A DNA stretch of 24,363 nucleotides from the NCBI GenBank assembly GCA_002812745.2, contig NCSJ02000482.1, positions 1-24,363 of the forward strand, written 5' to 3'. The notes below the pieces were generated by a model. The model was not told the DNA's origin, did not search any database, and saw only the letters and a program-made list of their open reading frames with translations. The translations under genes were made by a program, and so were the position numbers. Below, one piece after another: positions 1-10,292 of the stretch. Within the stretch, counting starts at the first letter, position 1. Every line of letters begins with the position of its first letter. This stretch comes from Scytalidium lignicola (taxonomy: Eukaryota; Ascomycota; Leotiomycetes).

Positions 1-2
1 GC

Positions 3-1692
3 TTTGAACAAGTCCTGCAAGAGTTCTTACCTCTAGATGAGGTATCTTTCGACCCATTTTCACCTGAAGAGTACCGCGGACCAAGAACTAAGTTATCAAA
101 GGACTTTCCAAAGGCTGCTACTCCATTGGACTTTTTCTCCCTTTATTTCACTAGGGCAATACTTCAAATTATTACTCGAAATACTAATCACTATGCAAAC
201 GTGCGATATCACTACCAAAAGGAGTTTCCACACGAGCGAGATTGGATACCCCTATTTCTTGAAGAATTATATGTATTCCTTGGTTGTGTAGTATATAAGG
301 TGTCCATAAAGAGCCTAACGTTGAATTGTATTGGAGTACTGGAACTTACAACCTACAACATATATTGCCAGTACATATAAGCCTTGTCCGATTCCAGCAA
401 ATTCACCGTTTTCTCTATATATCGGATGCTACAGGCGATGTACTGGCTGGACGGACAGGCCCTACAAGTATTAGCAATCCAAATAACGATATATGGTGGT
501 ATAAATTAGAACCTTTGGCTTCTAGTCTCCGTCAGAGCTTTATGCAATATTATGAGCCAAGTTCAACAATGAGTGTTGATGAGTTAATGGTTCGGTGTTT
601 TAGAAGATCTATCCATACAAGATGCCTTCAAAGCCCATATCACAAGGATATAAACTATTTGGAGTGGCGGATCATGGTTATCTATACAATTTTATATGGA
701 GTTCAAAAGCCTGGAGTATTATAGAAGTGTTCTGGAAGCCAGAATTGACTAAAACAGGCTCTCTGGTTCGGGAATTGGCTTTAAGTTTACCACGCCATCA
801 CATCACAATATATATGGACAATTACTTTTCATCAATTCCACTGTTTGAGGAACTCAGGAAATGCCAATTTGGAGCTGTTGGAACAACTAGACCTCATGCG
901 CAACTCCCTCAGGTGTTCAAAATACTAAAAGACAAATTTAAAAAGGAGCTTCAATGGAATACCCTTTTAGCAAAGGTTGTAGACAATACTCTTTGCTTAG
1001 CCTGGCAAGATAACAATATTGTTCTTGCTCTCACCAATATTCATACTGTAGATACAACAGAAACGTTCAGAGATAAGGTTCGACGAAGACCAGCTAAAAC
1101 ATCCACTTCAGCACGGCAAGCAAGAGCTCCCTTTGGAAATCAACCTACCAAGGAATTAGCTATTCCAGTGGTTATTGACGATTATAACCACTATATAGGA
1201 GGTGTTGATATTGCCAATCAATTCAGGGCTGAATATGAGACTCATAGAACAGCCTTTCCTACTTGGTGGCCCTTATTTTACTGGATGGTTGATATAGCAG
1301 TAGTCAACGCATACCGGCTTTGTGTTTTACAACAAAAAGAAGCTAAAATCGAGCATCCTGTCACTTATTTAAGCTTCCGACAACAGTTGTATATAGCCTT
1401 GTTGGACAATTCAAAGAAAGTTCGAGCTCTCCGGTTAGTATTAACTTTAACTCCATGTCGAACCTTTATCTCAGAATTCCACAGATGAACGCGAAATAAA
1501 AGAGGTTTCTGTGCTTGGTATGTATACAAATTAAAGGAGGAGAAGCTTCATACGAAGTTAGCTAATAAGGATACTAATCAACCTAGAAAAAGGGCACGAC
1601 AGTCAGTGTATGGTTGTGATTTTTGTCGAGTACTACTTTGTCGCGATCAGTCCTGTTGGGATGACTTTCATACTTTTAAAGTACCTAATTAA
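3..1692 (+). pseudogene. piggyBac-type transposase (DDE_Tnp_1_7), 5'-truncated and inactivated
   Basis: PiggyBac-family DDD transposase, which in active form cuts and pastes its element into TTAA sites. The reading frame is already open at base 3, so the N-terminus lies outside the window. The core is recognisable: MSVDEL, then KPISQGYKLFGVADHG with the first catalytic Asp, IYMDNYFSSIPL with the second, and YIGGVDIANQF with the third. After 1488 the same frame continues to a C-terminal cysteine-rich domain with GCDFC, LLC and CWDDFH, ending at the TAA at 1690-1692. It is broken in three places: an apparent 1-nt deletion near 297, another near 619-621, and an in-frame TGA at 1486-1488. The first CxxC pair of the cysteine-rich domain reads CAWY, a Cys-to-Tyr change. 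All three catalytic Asp positions survive, so decay is fairly recent. Family assignment is firm. Terminal inverted repeats were not identified. Confidence 0.9.
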
Positions 1693-3091
1693 TCGCGTTT
1701 GCTGTGTTTTACTAAGAAAATAGTTTGAAAAATACTCCAATTAGATGTAACATACCCTTGTTGGCCAAGCCTCGGTAAAGTGCATAAATGCGGGTACATT
1801 TTGCATAACTGCCTCCATTTCCACCAGACGAGGGGATAGTTACAAATAAAGGCAGCTGGTCCGAGTAGCGCGGCTGATACATGCTATGACTTGAATATCC
1901 AACCCAGCCTTGACCTACTGCACGGCACCCGCTGACCGAACCCAACATTAATAATTAATTTTACAACACTGAGCTTAACTGAGCTCAAAAAGTAAATTTA
2001 AACTGTAGTTTAGTTCAGTCCATTTGAAAAATCACGTGGCGTTAAATGGACTGACCGATTACTCTGATCTATGGGTTGAAGTGAGCTTGGATGGACTTTG
2101 AGATTGTTTTACTAGAAACAGTGTAGTCACCCTATTCTGCAAGTTGATCGGATTTGATTTGCTACCCATTGCTAACTCTACAAAAGCCATAAGCCTTAAA
2201 TTAGGATGGCCAACGGGAGAGAAGATTAATACAGTGATACTACAGCGTAGAAGCCGATTGAGAGCGGATATAATGCTTATTGCCGATTGCGTCCGATTTA
2301 TGGCTGCAATGCGTAACTCCGAACCACCAAGTTAACCTCTACTTCATCACACTCCAGTCAAATCATATGATTCCAGTTCGAGCTATATTAGACGGAACGT
2401 TGGACTTCAGGTTGGTAAACATGAAGTGTCGGCCGGAGTCCAAGGGCGAGCTAAAAGAGAGGGTGCTATAGGACGGTTATAATTATATCTGTCCCGGCCG
2501 AACCATCAATCGTGTCTATTGATCAATTGGCTGGCAGGTAGCTAGAAGGTTTCAAATGACAACCGCTCAAGATATTAAATTAAGTTAATTATATTACTAA
2601 TTATGATTTCTTTTTAAAATAAGTATTGAATATATTTAAAATTTTATGCTATTTTAAATGGAACAATTTATAATTAAAGCTATATACAAATATTTAGTGC
2701 CCAAGTTAAAGTGCTCAAACTTACATATAGGCCTAGAAACTACCTCTTATTTGGGGCGCGGTCTTCTAGCAAAGGAGGGGGAAACGGGCTGTGCTGATTG
2801 GGTTGGTCTGCGCGAATCTACTCTTCCAGATGTTCACGCATGCGTGCTCTCCTTTGCATTTTCGAAGGCAGAACAACAAGCAGTTAGGCTCTGACGAACG
2901 AACTTTGAAGCAATACTGGAACGTGAAACCGAATCTAGTCCCAGGTATCTAGACAGGCTTATCGCTTGTCGTCGGACGATTGGGCATGTTGGAAGAAGAC
3001 GATGTGGTAATTATAAGTCAACCATCAAATAACAAATCCTAATTCATTCCCTACTTCAGTCTAATGCGACCAATTACTGTGTTATTCCATC
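1693..3091. other. intergenic, AT-rich; no gene supported
   Basis: About 1.4 kb between the piggyBac pseudogene and the 3' end of the NACHT gene. Only short reading frames with no recognisable protein family occur. It probably includes the 3' non-coding end of the piggyBac element, but no convincing terminal repeat or TTAA duplication could be fixed by eye. One clear inverted repeat is listed separately (2015-2054). The stretch around 2570-2700 is especially AT-rich. Confidence 0.6.
2015..2054. repeat. inverted repeat, 11-bp perfect arms
   Basis: TCAGTCCATTT at 2015-2025 is the exact reverse complement of AAATGGACTGA at 2044-2054, with an 18-nt spacer. It could be part of a small transposon or a hairpin. 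Nothing nearby identifies its role. Confidence 0.6.
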
Positions 3092-6000
3092 CTAATTTGC
3101 AATTCTATTCATCGTATCTCTTAGATCCCTCATTTCCACAGCACCATATGTCTCCTCTAGAAGATCTATAACTCCTAGGGCACTGATCTCGGGATCGAAC
3201 CGATTCTCTACGATGATGGCGTCAGTATCCGCGCCACCAAGCTTGACAAACATCCGCACGATCGCCGCCCACCGTGCCGTACCCTGCAAGTCGATATCAT
3301 AGTACTCAATCCAACCTCTCCTGCGCGCAGTACGGAGGTGACACAGCAGTGCCAACCACGGCGTAGTTGGAGCGTGGGTGTAAAAGTCGATGTACGGGTG
3401 GTTGGGACCGGGGTTTGCTGCAGACGGATTCGTGAGGAGGTACTCGACGAGATCAGGGTCTGAGAGTGGATAGATTGTCTTTTGGCGGGAGCAGAGAAAC
3501 TCGGTTGCATAGGAAAGCAGGGGAGTTGAGTTCCTCTCATCCTCGTCTGTGTCATGTGTTTCGTCGCCTTGGTAGATTTCTGTGACGGTCTTATTAGGCT
3601 GCCGAGTACGTCGTTCTTCAAGCTCCTCGCGCACGTAGCGAGTCAGACTGAACTTGGCTGTGAGGCAAAGAAAAGGGTTTTCGATAGGTGGCGCTTTCAT
3701 ACGAACTTCGTAGCTGCCAAACGCGTTTCTAGCCCAGTGATCCGCCTGGTCTTGTGGCTTGGGCAGCCAGTACCAGGAGAGGGTTCTGTCAAGCTCGTTC
3801 AAAAGCGGACGCTGAAGGTTGCTTGGGTCACGGTGGATGTGCCTGGCGTGAGTCAAAGCCAGGGCAATGTCCGGCCACCACTCATCAAGACGACGGTGGC
3901 GTTCAGGTTCCTCAAGTGGCAGCTTCAGGCGAAGGACATATGATCTCACGAGTCGGAGATGGGGGTCGAAATCTTGAGGAGAATGATTGACAAGACGACC
4001 ACGGACAGCGTTTGCGCTCATCAACCAGTCTCTGACGGTGCGGTGGATATAAGTGAGCTTGTGTTGTGCCAGACTTTGTGTGGCATGTGAGTGAGACTCT
4101 TCGTCAGAGAATCGGGAGACTTTTCCGCTTCTTGCGTCACCCCTAGCAAAGATATCGAGCAGCCCAGCAAATCTCTCGTGGATCCGTGTGAGCGTCATTT
4201 CGCATCTCCGGTGGCATTCCGTGACGCTCACCTCTTCAACTGCAAGGCCGAGAGCCGGGGAATCATCGCTTTCGTCGAGTGCAAATGCCAGCTCCCACAC
4301 CGTCAACGAGTTTGCCGTCTCGTCTTTGATAAAGTCCGCCACAACTTCTCTCGCGTGGATCAGCTGGAATATATCTGCTGTCTCCGGTATCTGAGATGCT
4401 TCTTGGTCAGTGAATATAAGCTTCTCAAACAGATCGTCCAACTCGCTAGGTAACGCTTGTAGAACTGTTCGTAGATCTTTGATACCGTGACCTGGTCTGA
4501 AGCCGTGTAATATCCTGTCGACAGCGAGTCGAACCCAGAGGAAGGCACCATTTGCGCGCCTAACCGTCTCCTCTACGAAGTTCGTGAAGACCTCAGCATT
4601 CTTCTTAAATAAACGACGAACATGCACATTCTCACTGAGCCGATCTTTGGTGTAAGTGCGTATGTCCTCGTACGTTAGATCCTGCAACCTCAGGCTCGGA
4701 ATCGAATACTGGAACGCCCTCTCAAATACTTCCCAGGGGCGCGACGAGAGACACATCTTGATTCGTGTGCTACGGGGACCTTCACCTATGCTCTTGAAGA
4801 AATTGATGATTCCACGGTGATCACCGTCAAACTCATCTAAGCCATCGATGAAAAGACAAATATTCGTGTGCTGGAGCGCCGCGTTCAAGAGGGAGTTAAA
4901 GCCTTCCATCAATTCTGGTATGGTCCAGTCGATGGACAACTTGATCCTCTCTTTCGTGGTCATGACTAGGAGACTCTGCCATAAGTTGGGAAATGCAGTC
5001 GCCATCATCTCTCTGTTACTGGACAGCAGCTGATGAATAAGATAACGCAGCAAGCCTGTCTGCGATCTTTGCTCTTTCGATCCACTAGTCCAGAAAAAGA
5101 AACCCGCCTTGGTCACAGGAAGATCTCCAGCCCACTGCTTGAGATGTTTGGCAGTCGCCTTGTGCTCAAAGAGAAATCGCATGAGCGTTGATTTTCCCGA
5201 TCCCGGCTTACCATTAATCCAGTAGATGGGCCCCGACTGAGCAGTTGTCAGCCAAGTTGTGAAGTGATTGCTGATGCTGCTGCTACCCGTTGTAGACCCT
5301 TCGTCGTCCCGAAAGATCCACTCGAAGGTCTTTCTATGTGCTTCCGTCACATCTTCCTCTCGGTTCCGCATCGACTTGTAGGCGAGGCTGTCTAAGATGA
5401 AGTCTTCAAGAACGTTGATGGGTGCATGTCTCGGCCGTACACCTGCTTGAGGGCTACCCAATTTTCCGGCCTCCCATAAAGTGCCAGCGGACAGCTCGGA
5501 CGTGGCTGCGTGTTCAAGATGTGCATCCACTTCAATGTTTGGGTGGTTTTTGTCCAATTGCATCTCCGTCTTTAGCTCGATGGCACCAATTTTGGTAAGT
5601 GAGAAAGCTTGAGACAGAAACTCGTCGGTACCACTGGGAGATTAGAAGTCGGTAAATGATAGGACACGGAAACTTACTCGAACGTAGGGCAGCTTTCTTT
5701 CCAACGGCAGGTCAACTCGTGAAGACGGGATACAAGAGCCTCGACATCTGCATGCGGCCACGCACTTCGGAAGGTGGCGACGTCGACATCGTCCTTGCCT
5801 TGAATAGCTTGCAAGCATATGAACCTATCGAGATGAACGAGAAGGTCTCCGCCCACCTTATGACAGGCTCTTGCGAACGCGCCATCCTCCAGATCCGACA
5901 CGGCGGCGTCAAAGCGGTCGATGACCCCAATGAGCTCAGCGGACAGGCCCCGCGCAAAGCCACGATCGACCAGCACGCGCTGCCGAGAGATGGTATTGGC

Positions 6001-6096
6001 ATGAACGCTGGTCGCGGCTTGGGAGATCTGCCCGGTGACACGCAAGAAGCAGGCGACGACGGTATTGAGCGCTACATTCGATGAAGGGAGTTCCAT
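3092..6096 (-). CDS. NACHT-domain NLR-like protein, 986 aa, two exons
   Basis: A STAND-type NTPase of the fungal NACHT group, presumed cytosolic and acting in signalling or nonself response. Exon 1 is 6096-5678 and exon 2 is 5633-3092. The 44-nt intron 5634-5677 starts GTAAGT and ends CCCAG, and joining it keeps the frame. The start at 6096 has a purine-rich TAAAATGG context. Residues 1-190 form a predominantly helical N-terminal region of the kind seen before fungal NACHT domains. The Walker A motif GKPGSGKST is at about 281-289, Walker B ICLFIDGLDE at about 398-407, and the sensor-like LSSRPWE at about 435. A helical region with FLWVRLAVDRIL follows, resembling the domain that usually trails NACHT in this fungal subfamily. 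There are no obvious WD40, ANK or TPR arrays; the last 150 residues have only a weak ankyrin-like flavour. The gene looks intact. The upstream neighbour is transposon debris. Biological role is inferred from family only. Confidence 0.9.
5634..5677 (-). other. intron of the NACHT gene
   Basis: On the minus strand it begins GTAAGT at 5677 and ends CAG at 5634. At 44 nt it is short for a fungal intron. It interrupts a GA|T codon. Without removal, the first exon would stop immediately at the TAA inside the donor. Confidence 0.85.
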
Positions 6097-6639
6097 TTTA
6101 TGTCCTGTAGCTGCAACCAGATTTATTTTCTACGTTCTTCTGTGTTTTTATTTTATTTTATTCTATTCTATTCTAATCTAATTCACTTCCATTCAAACCC
6201 TCCACGCCTTGTGTGAAAGTACAGAGCCGTGAGAGAATTTAAGAGAAAAGGATTCGGAGGCGCCGGCGGGGTGGCCTTTTAACCTTTTAACGGCCATCCC
6301 TCACGTATTATTAATCAGTCCTCACTTTCTAACCACTTTCGGACAGCAATCTTAGAGTACAACTTTGGAGCAGCCCGACTTCTCAGCCCTTGATCTCAGC
6401 AAAACTTGATTTAGGAGAGATGTGATGTTAATCCAGTATTATTTGAGAGCGAGCTTACAGACGCTAATGCTCAGATCGGGAGCAGATCCTGAAGCTCCTA
6501 CTCCGATGATTCGACCATCGCAACCACGGGCTTTTCGTAAATAAGATGCCTTAGGGATCGGAGTTTTAGTGTTACTCTGATCCGACTGTTACTTTGCTTG
6601 TTTCCAAATCCGTCAGGTCTAATCTATTAGAATCTAGCC
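6097..6639. other. 5' flank of the NACHT gene; no gene
   Basis: No supported coding region. Directly upstream of the NACHT start lies a pyrimidine/A-rich pentanucleotide run at about 6145-6180, built from TTTTA and then TTCTA units on the plus strand; as promoter-proximal sequence it would read TAGAA/TAAAA in the gene's own orientation. Further upstream there is an imperfectly placed 8-bp inverted pair, ACTCCGAT at 6500-6507 and ATCGGAGT at 6557-6564. Confidence 0.5.
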
Positions 6640-7207
6640 AAGAGCCTATTTGTATCTGTAGTAATGCTCTGGTAAAACCATAATGCCTATAGCATAGACT
6701 CTTGTTCTACATATACTTCGGCCGGAGTAACTATCATTCGGACTCGAAAAGGCCTATCTTCTACATCTACCTCTGCAAAGACAGCACAAAAGGTCTTTAA
6801 AAAAACAGTCTTAAAAAGAGCTCCCAATTCCAATAGTTATTGATATGTACAACCACCTCATGAACGCAGTTGACCTTGGAGACCAATTGAGATCATACAA
6901 CTCTGGAACACGTGTTATTCGACGAGGAGGCTGGAAAGGAGGCTGTGGGCAAAAGGAAGACGCCTGTTTTACAGCTAATTCTAGCACAAATTCAAATCCC
7001 ATCTCCTCGCCTATATCATCACTTGCAGAACCTTGGTAAGCCGTCAGACTGTCAGAGTTGCTCTAGGTCCAAAAGAAGGAAGGTTTTAGGTCAAACCAGT
7101 GGAAATATTTCACGGAAACGATCAAATTTGGTTGCGTGACTTGTAAAGTTCATCCTTGCCAGGAAAAGCCTTGTTTTGCTCAATATCATAATATGATTAA
7201 TGTATAA
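6640..7207 (+). pseudogene. piggyBac transposase C-terminal remnant, second subfamily
   Basis: Decayed piggyBac (DDE_Tnp_1_7) fragment. Pieces in several frames line up in the right order: IRTRKRP near 6740, STSAKTAQKVF near 6765, then DMYNHLMNAVDLGDQLRSY at 6842-6901, which carries the third catalytic Asp region. A final cysteine-rich segment, GCVTCKVHPCQEKPCFAQYH at 7130-7189, is followed by TAA at 7205-7207. The cysteine spacing CxxC-x4-C-x4-CFxxYH is the usual C-terminal signature of this family. At least three frameshifts lie between these pieces and the N-terminal two thirds are missing. The text differs throughout from the copy at 3-1692, for example MNAVDL versus IGGVDI, so it comes from a different element lineage and is older. 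Confidence 0.8.
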
Positions 7208-7614
7208 TTCTTTAATAACTTTCTTATAGTGGTTCGAGTGATATAGTTACAGGATATTATTGGCTGATACCTTTGCCATACAAATTTGTGCCTGATGGTT
7301 TAAGTAAGGTCCTAAAGGATATGTGAAGAAAAGCACAGGCTTTTATCCACATTCTATATAAACAAAATTTGAATTCAGAGCGAGAATTCAAGATCATCTT
7401 TCCAACAAGTGACTCGTAACAACAAATGAAACAGCATTTTCTTAATATAAAAGGTATGGGGGGCTTGATTAAATGCCACTCGATCGATAATCTGGCCTAT
7501 TAGAACAAGAAGAAACACTCTATCTGTAAAGCTCGTAATGAAGGATACCTTGTTATCACCCAGAAAAAAGATATCACGTTTAGTTAGAACATGAATAGTA
7601 CAACAATCTTGATT
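7208..7614. other. intergenic; no gene seen
   Basis: About 400 bp of AT-rich sequence between the piggyBac remnant and the stop codon of the sugar porter. It presumably contains the transporter's 3' untranslated region on the minus strand. No gene, RNA or repeat was recognised. Confidence 0.5.
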
Positions 7615-9426
7615 TCATATCTCCTCAACAGTTGCTCTTATGCTCTTCTCATTTACATTTAGCTCAATGTCACGTTTGCGTACCGACTCGTCCACAGCGC
7701 CAAAAAGGACATCCATCTCTTCAAGACTGAGGTTGTTAGTCTCTGGTAAGAAGAAGCAGAATATGCAAGCGGCAATATTGGTCGTGCCAAAAATCTATAA
7801 TCATTAGCAGGTTATGAGGATTTAGCTATCTATTATGCGGCTTACCATCCATGTCTTCCAGCCAATATTCAGGATAGCAATAGGTCCGATTTTTGAGACA
7901 ACGAAGTTCATGAGCCAAAACATCATTGTGCAGGCTGACATGCCATAGTCTCTGATCCGACTAGGAAAGATCTCACCAATGTACACCCAACTAAGTGTGC
8001 CCCATGAAATTGAGTAGCCGATCATGTATATATATATGAATGCAATCTGGACCTGCTGTTAGTGCTCGTCGTTAGTTGGATCTTCGAGGACATACCATTG
8101 ACTTTCCACTAGGGCTATTAGAATTATTACCTGGTGTTCCGGGTACATGAGTCGTGAGAAGTGCGCCGAGTGAAAAAAGGCATGCTCCCATGATGAAAGT
8201 TCCAGACATGAGTAAACTTTTACGACTGAAGAATCGAACGAAACCCAGAAGAAATAAGACAACAGCGCCAAATTTAACGACAAGAACAATACCACTGCCT
8301 AACAATGCAGAGTTCTGTGAAGTAAAGCCGATTTGCGCGAAAACAGTTGGTCCATCTATAAGAGTTAACATAAGGAAGATGACTCTACGAAATGTCGATC
8401 GCGATGTAGATGCTTACAATAAAGTATAACACTATGGCCGCACCACAGGGTGAACTGCAAATATTTGTCAGCTTTGAATATCAGCCCAGAGGATGAATAG
8501 TGGCTTACAACTATGACGGAAAGGCCCCATAGCAGCCTCTGCCAGTTACCCTGGATAAAAAGCTCCTTTACACTTCGGCCGCTTGTAGTGTCCAACTCTT
8601 GCTCGATCTGAGCTCGGATTTCAGCCATCTCTTCGATAATTTCAGGGTCGCTAGAGTCCAAAAGACGAATCTTGCAGAGGGCGTTCATCGACTTATCCCA
8701 CTGGCCGCTCTTTGCCAACCAGCGAGGAGATTCGACCATAAAATACGGAGAAATCATAACAAATAAAGCGAGTGGAACTTGAAGAGATATGGGGATCCGC
8801 CACTGTGCAGAAGTGGGCGGCAAGTTGACGGAGCAGCCATAAACTGCAAAATACGCAATCAGACCTCCGATAATCAAGAAGAGGTCAAATGTTGCCATCA
8901 AAAATGCTCGCAGATGTTTCGGAGCACACTCAGCAACAAAGGTAGGTGCGGTATTACTAATCATCCCAATTCCAAATCCGGCAATTGTCCGTCCAGCATA
9001 AATCATGGCAAGATTAGGTGGAACTGCTGCTACTTGAAGGATTGCTCCGATCAGGAAGAAGAAGCCCGCTATAGCAAGTAACATCCGGCGCCCATAGTAC
9101 TTGCCTACTATAGGAGGCATGAGACACCCAAAGAATGCTCCTGCGTTCAAGAGAGTAACAATGTTGCCAGAGGTATTTGCATACTTGGCGGGATTAGTAG
9201 AGAGATGGAAGTCGGCTTTGAAGCTTTTGGAACCGTCAGTCTAATGTATTGAGAACGAAATCGAAGCGATTGCTAAGACAGGGACCACGGCTTAAACACA
9301 CCTTTTAAGAGCGACGAATGGGCCAATACCACCAGCATCAAAGCCGAAGAGTATGGCTCCAATGTTGGCAAAACAGCCCATAAATAGGGAGCCACGATCC
9401 TTTTTTAATTGAGTAATGAAAGCCAT
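7615..9426 (-). CDS. MFS sugar transporter (sugar porter family), 507 aa, six exons
   Basis: Proton-symport type sugar porter of the major facilitator superfamily, expected in the plasma membrane with 12 membrane spans. Exons on the minus strand: 9426-9302, 9223-8509, 8454-8418, 8355-8096, 8052-7846 and 7794-7615. Every junction keeps frame, giving 508 codons including TGA at 7617-7615. Family signatures: ILFGFDAGGIG in span 1, YYGRRMLL at about 84-91, YAGRTIAGFGIG, FVAECAPKHLR, VESPRWL at about 205-211, LYYGPTVFAQIGF after the third exon, YIGEIFPSRIRDYG in the second half, and PETNNLSLEEMD near the C-terminus, the variant of the classic PETKG end motif. Intron 1 uses an AAAG acceptor preceded by a CTGAC branch site; the nearer TTAG would break the frame. 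The substrate is unknown. It is divergently transcribed from a carboxylesterase 866 bp away. The gene looks intact. Confidence 0.93.
8053..8095 (-). other. intron 4 of the sugar porter with tandem CAGCAG acceptor
   Basis: The intron begins GTATGT at 8095 and ends in CAGCAG, so splicing after the first or second CAG gives a 40- or 43-nt intron. Both choices keep the frame and differ by one Gln before VQIAF. Two ACTAAC branch-site candidates lie just upstream. The 43-nt form is favoured by length. Confidence 0.6.
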
Positions 9427-10292
9427 GAGGGAAATTTGGAGTTTTGTGGAGTTCGAACTCGTGTAGGTGTATCTGGAAAATGCTCGAGAGGTCGAAGAAC
9501 AGAAACGCGCTTTNAAAAAGTACTATGCAATATAGGTTGGTAGAGCATCCTATAGATACGGTTCAGTGCTATAAAATGGTTTGGGGAAAAGCTATACCAT
9601 TCCGTTTATCGGCGGTTGCATTCCCTGTTTAAATCCAGAACTGGTAGAGCCAAATTACACCGTCTAGAATAAGTCCAAATAATTTGAAGTTAACCCAGTA
9701 GGTTAAATAAACGAAGAATACAGTACACACTTGAAATCTTGAAATCCCGCTAACCAAAGATAAAGGGAGGATGTAACTAGTGGCTCCAGGGGGTTAATCT
9801 TAATCTGGGGAAATCGGGGCATCGGAGAGCAGTTCGGAAGCCGGACCGACAGAGGTCAAGATAGGGAAGATGGGGAAAAGATTTTCCGAGATAAGCCAGT
9901 ACCGGTATCTATTGGTCAACACCCCCAGTAATTCAGGCATTCAGGCATAAAGTAAGGCATAAATTCCTNGGGGGTGTCCGATTGACCAATAGATACTGGT
10001 AATTCGGATGCGGCTCCTGATACTCCGCTGCTGTTACGTATCTTATGTACCCGTTGTAAACAAGCCTCCTCCCTTCTGGCCATGCGTTCTTATTTCTTCT
10101 TGTCATCGATCCCAATGCTTGAGTGCCAATCAGTGTGGTCGATATCGTAACCCTACAGGAATTTCGAAAGTCTTGGGATACAACACGACCAAAGAAGCCG
10201 AAAGTACACCAGACTCGCAAGACAAGACTGGTTTCTGAAGATCTGACAATACAATACAGCCCTGAGCCACACTATCGATCACACTGGTGTCA
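9427..10292. promoter_or_regulatory. divergent 5' spacer between sugar porter and carboxylesterase
   Basis: An 866-bp non-coding stretch shared by two genes pointing away from each other, so it must hold both promoters. It contains single N bases at 9514 and 9969. The inverted-repeat element 9900-10001 lies in the esterase-proximal half. No specific transcription-factor site could be assigned with confidence. Confidence 0.5.
9900..10001. repeat. ~102-bp inverted-repeat element, MITE-like
   Basis: The 19-bp left arm at 9900-9918 (TACCGGTATCTATTGGTCA) matches the reverse complement of 9983-10001 with one mismatch. Inside it, ACACCCCC at 9919-9926 pairs almost fully with GGGGGTGT at 9970-9977, offset by five bases. 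Both outer ends read TA, as expected if a TA target was duplicated by a Tc1/mariner-like element. The N at 9969 falls inside the right arm. It has no coding capacity. It could also be a simple hairpin. Confidence 0.6.

Noticed and set aside
2144..2894. Three short plus-strand frames (63-78 codons) in the AT-rich spacer
   Set aside because: No recognisable domain, no splice extension, and composition typical of chance frames.
5656..6084. 142-codon plus-strand frame opposite exon 1 of the NACHT gene
   Set aside because: It is antisense to an exon with a consistent splice junction and continuing frame, and its translation matches no family I recognise.
7231..7245. GGTTCGAGTGA resembling a tRNA B box
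   Set aside because: No matching A box, acceptor stem or anticodon arm could be found around it.
9241..9301. Shorter version of sugar porter intron 1 ending at the TTAG at 9241
   Set aside because: It puts exon 2 out of frame. The AAAG acceptor at 9224, with CTGAC upstream, restores the LKSFKADF sequence expected for this family.
10287..10292. GTG as a possible earlier start of the carboxylesterase
   Set aside because: Fungal nuclear genes normally start at ATG, and an ATG lies two codons later.
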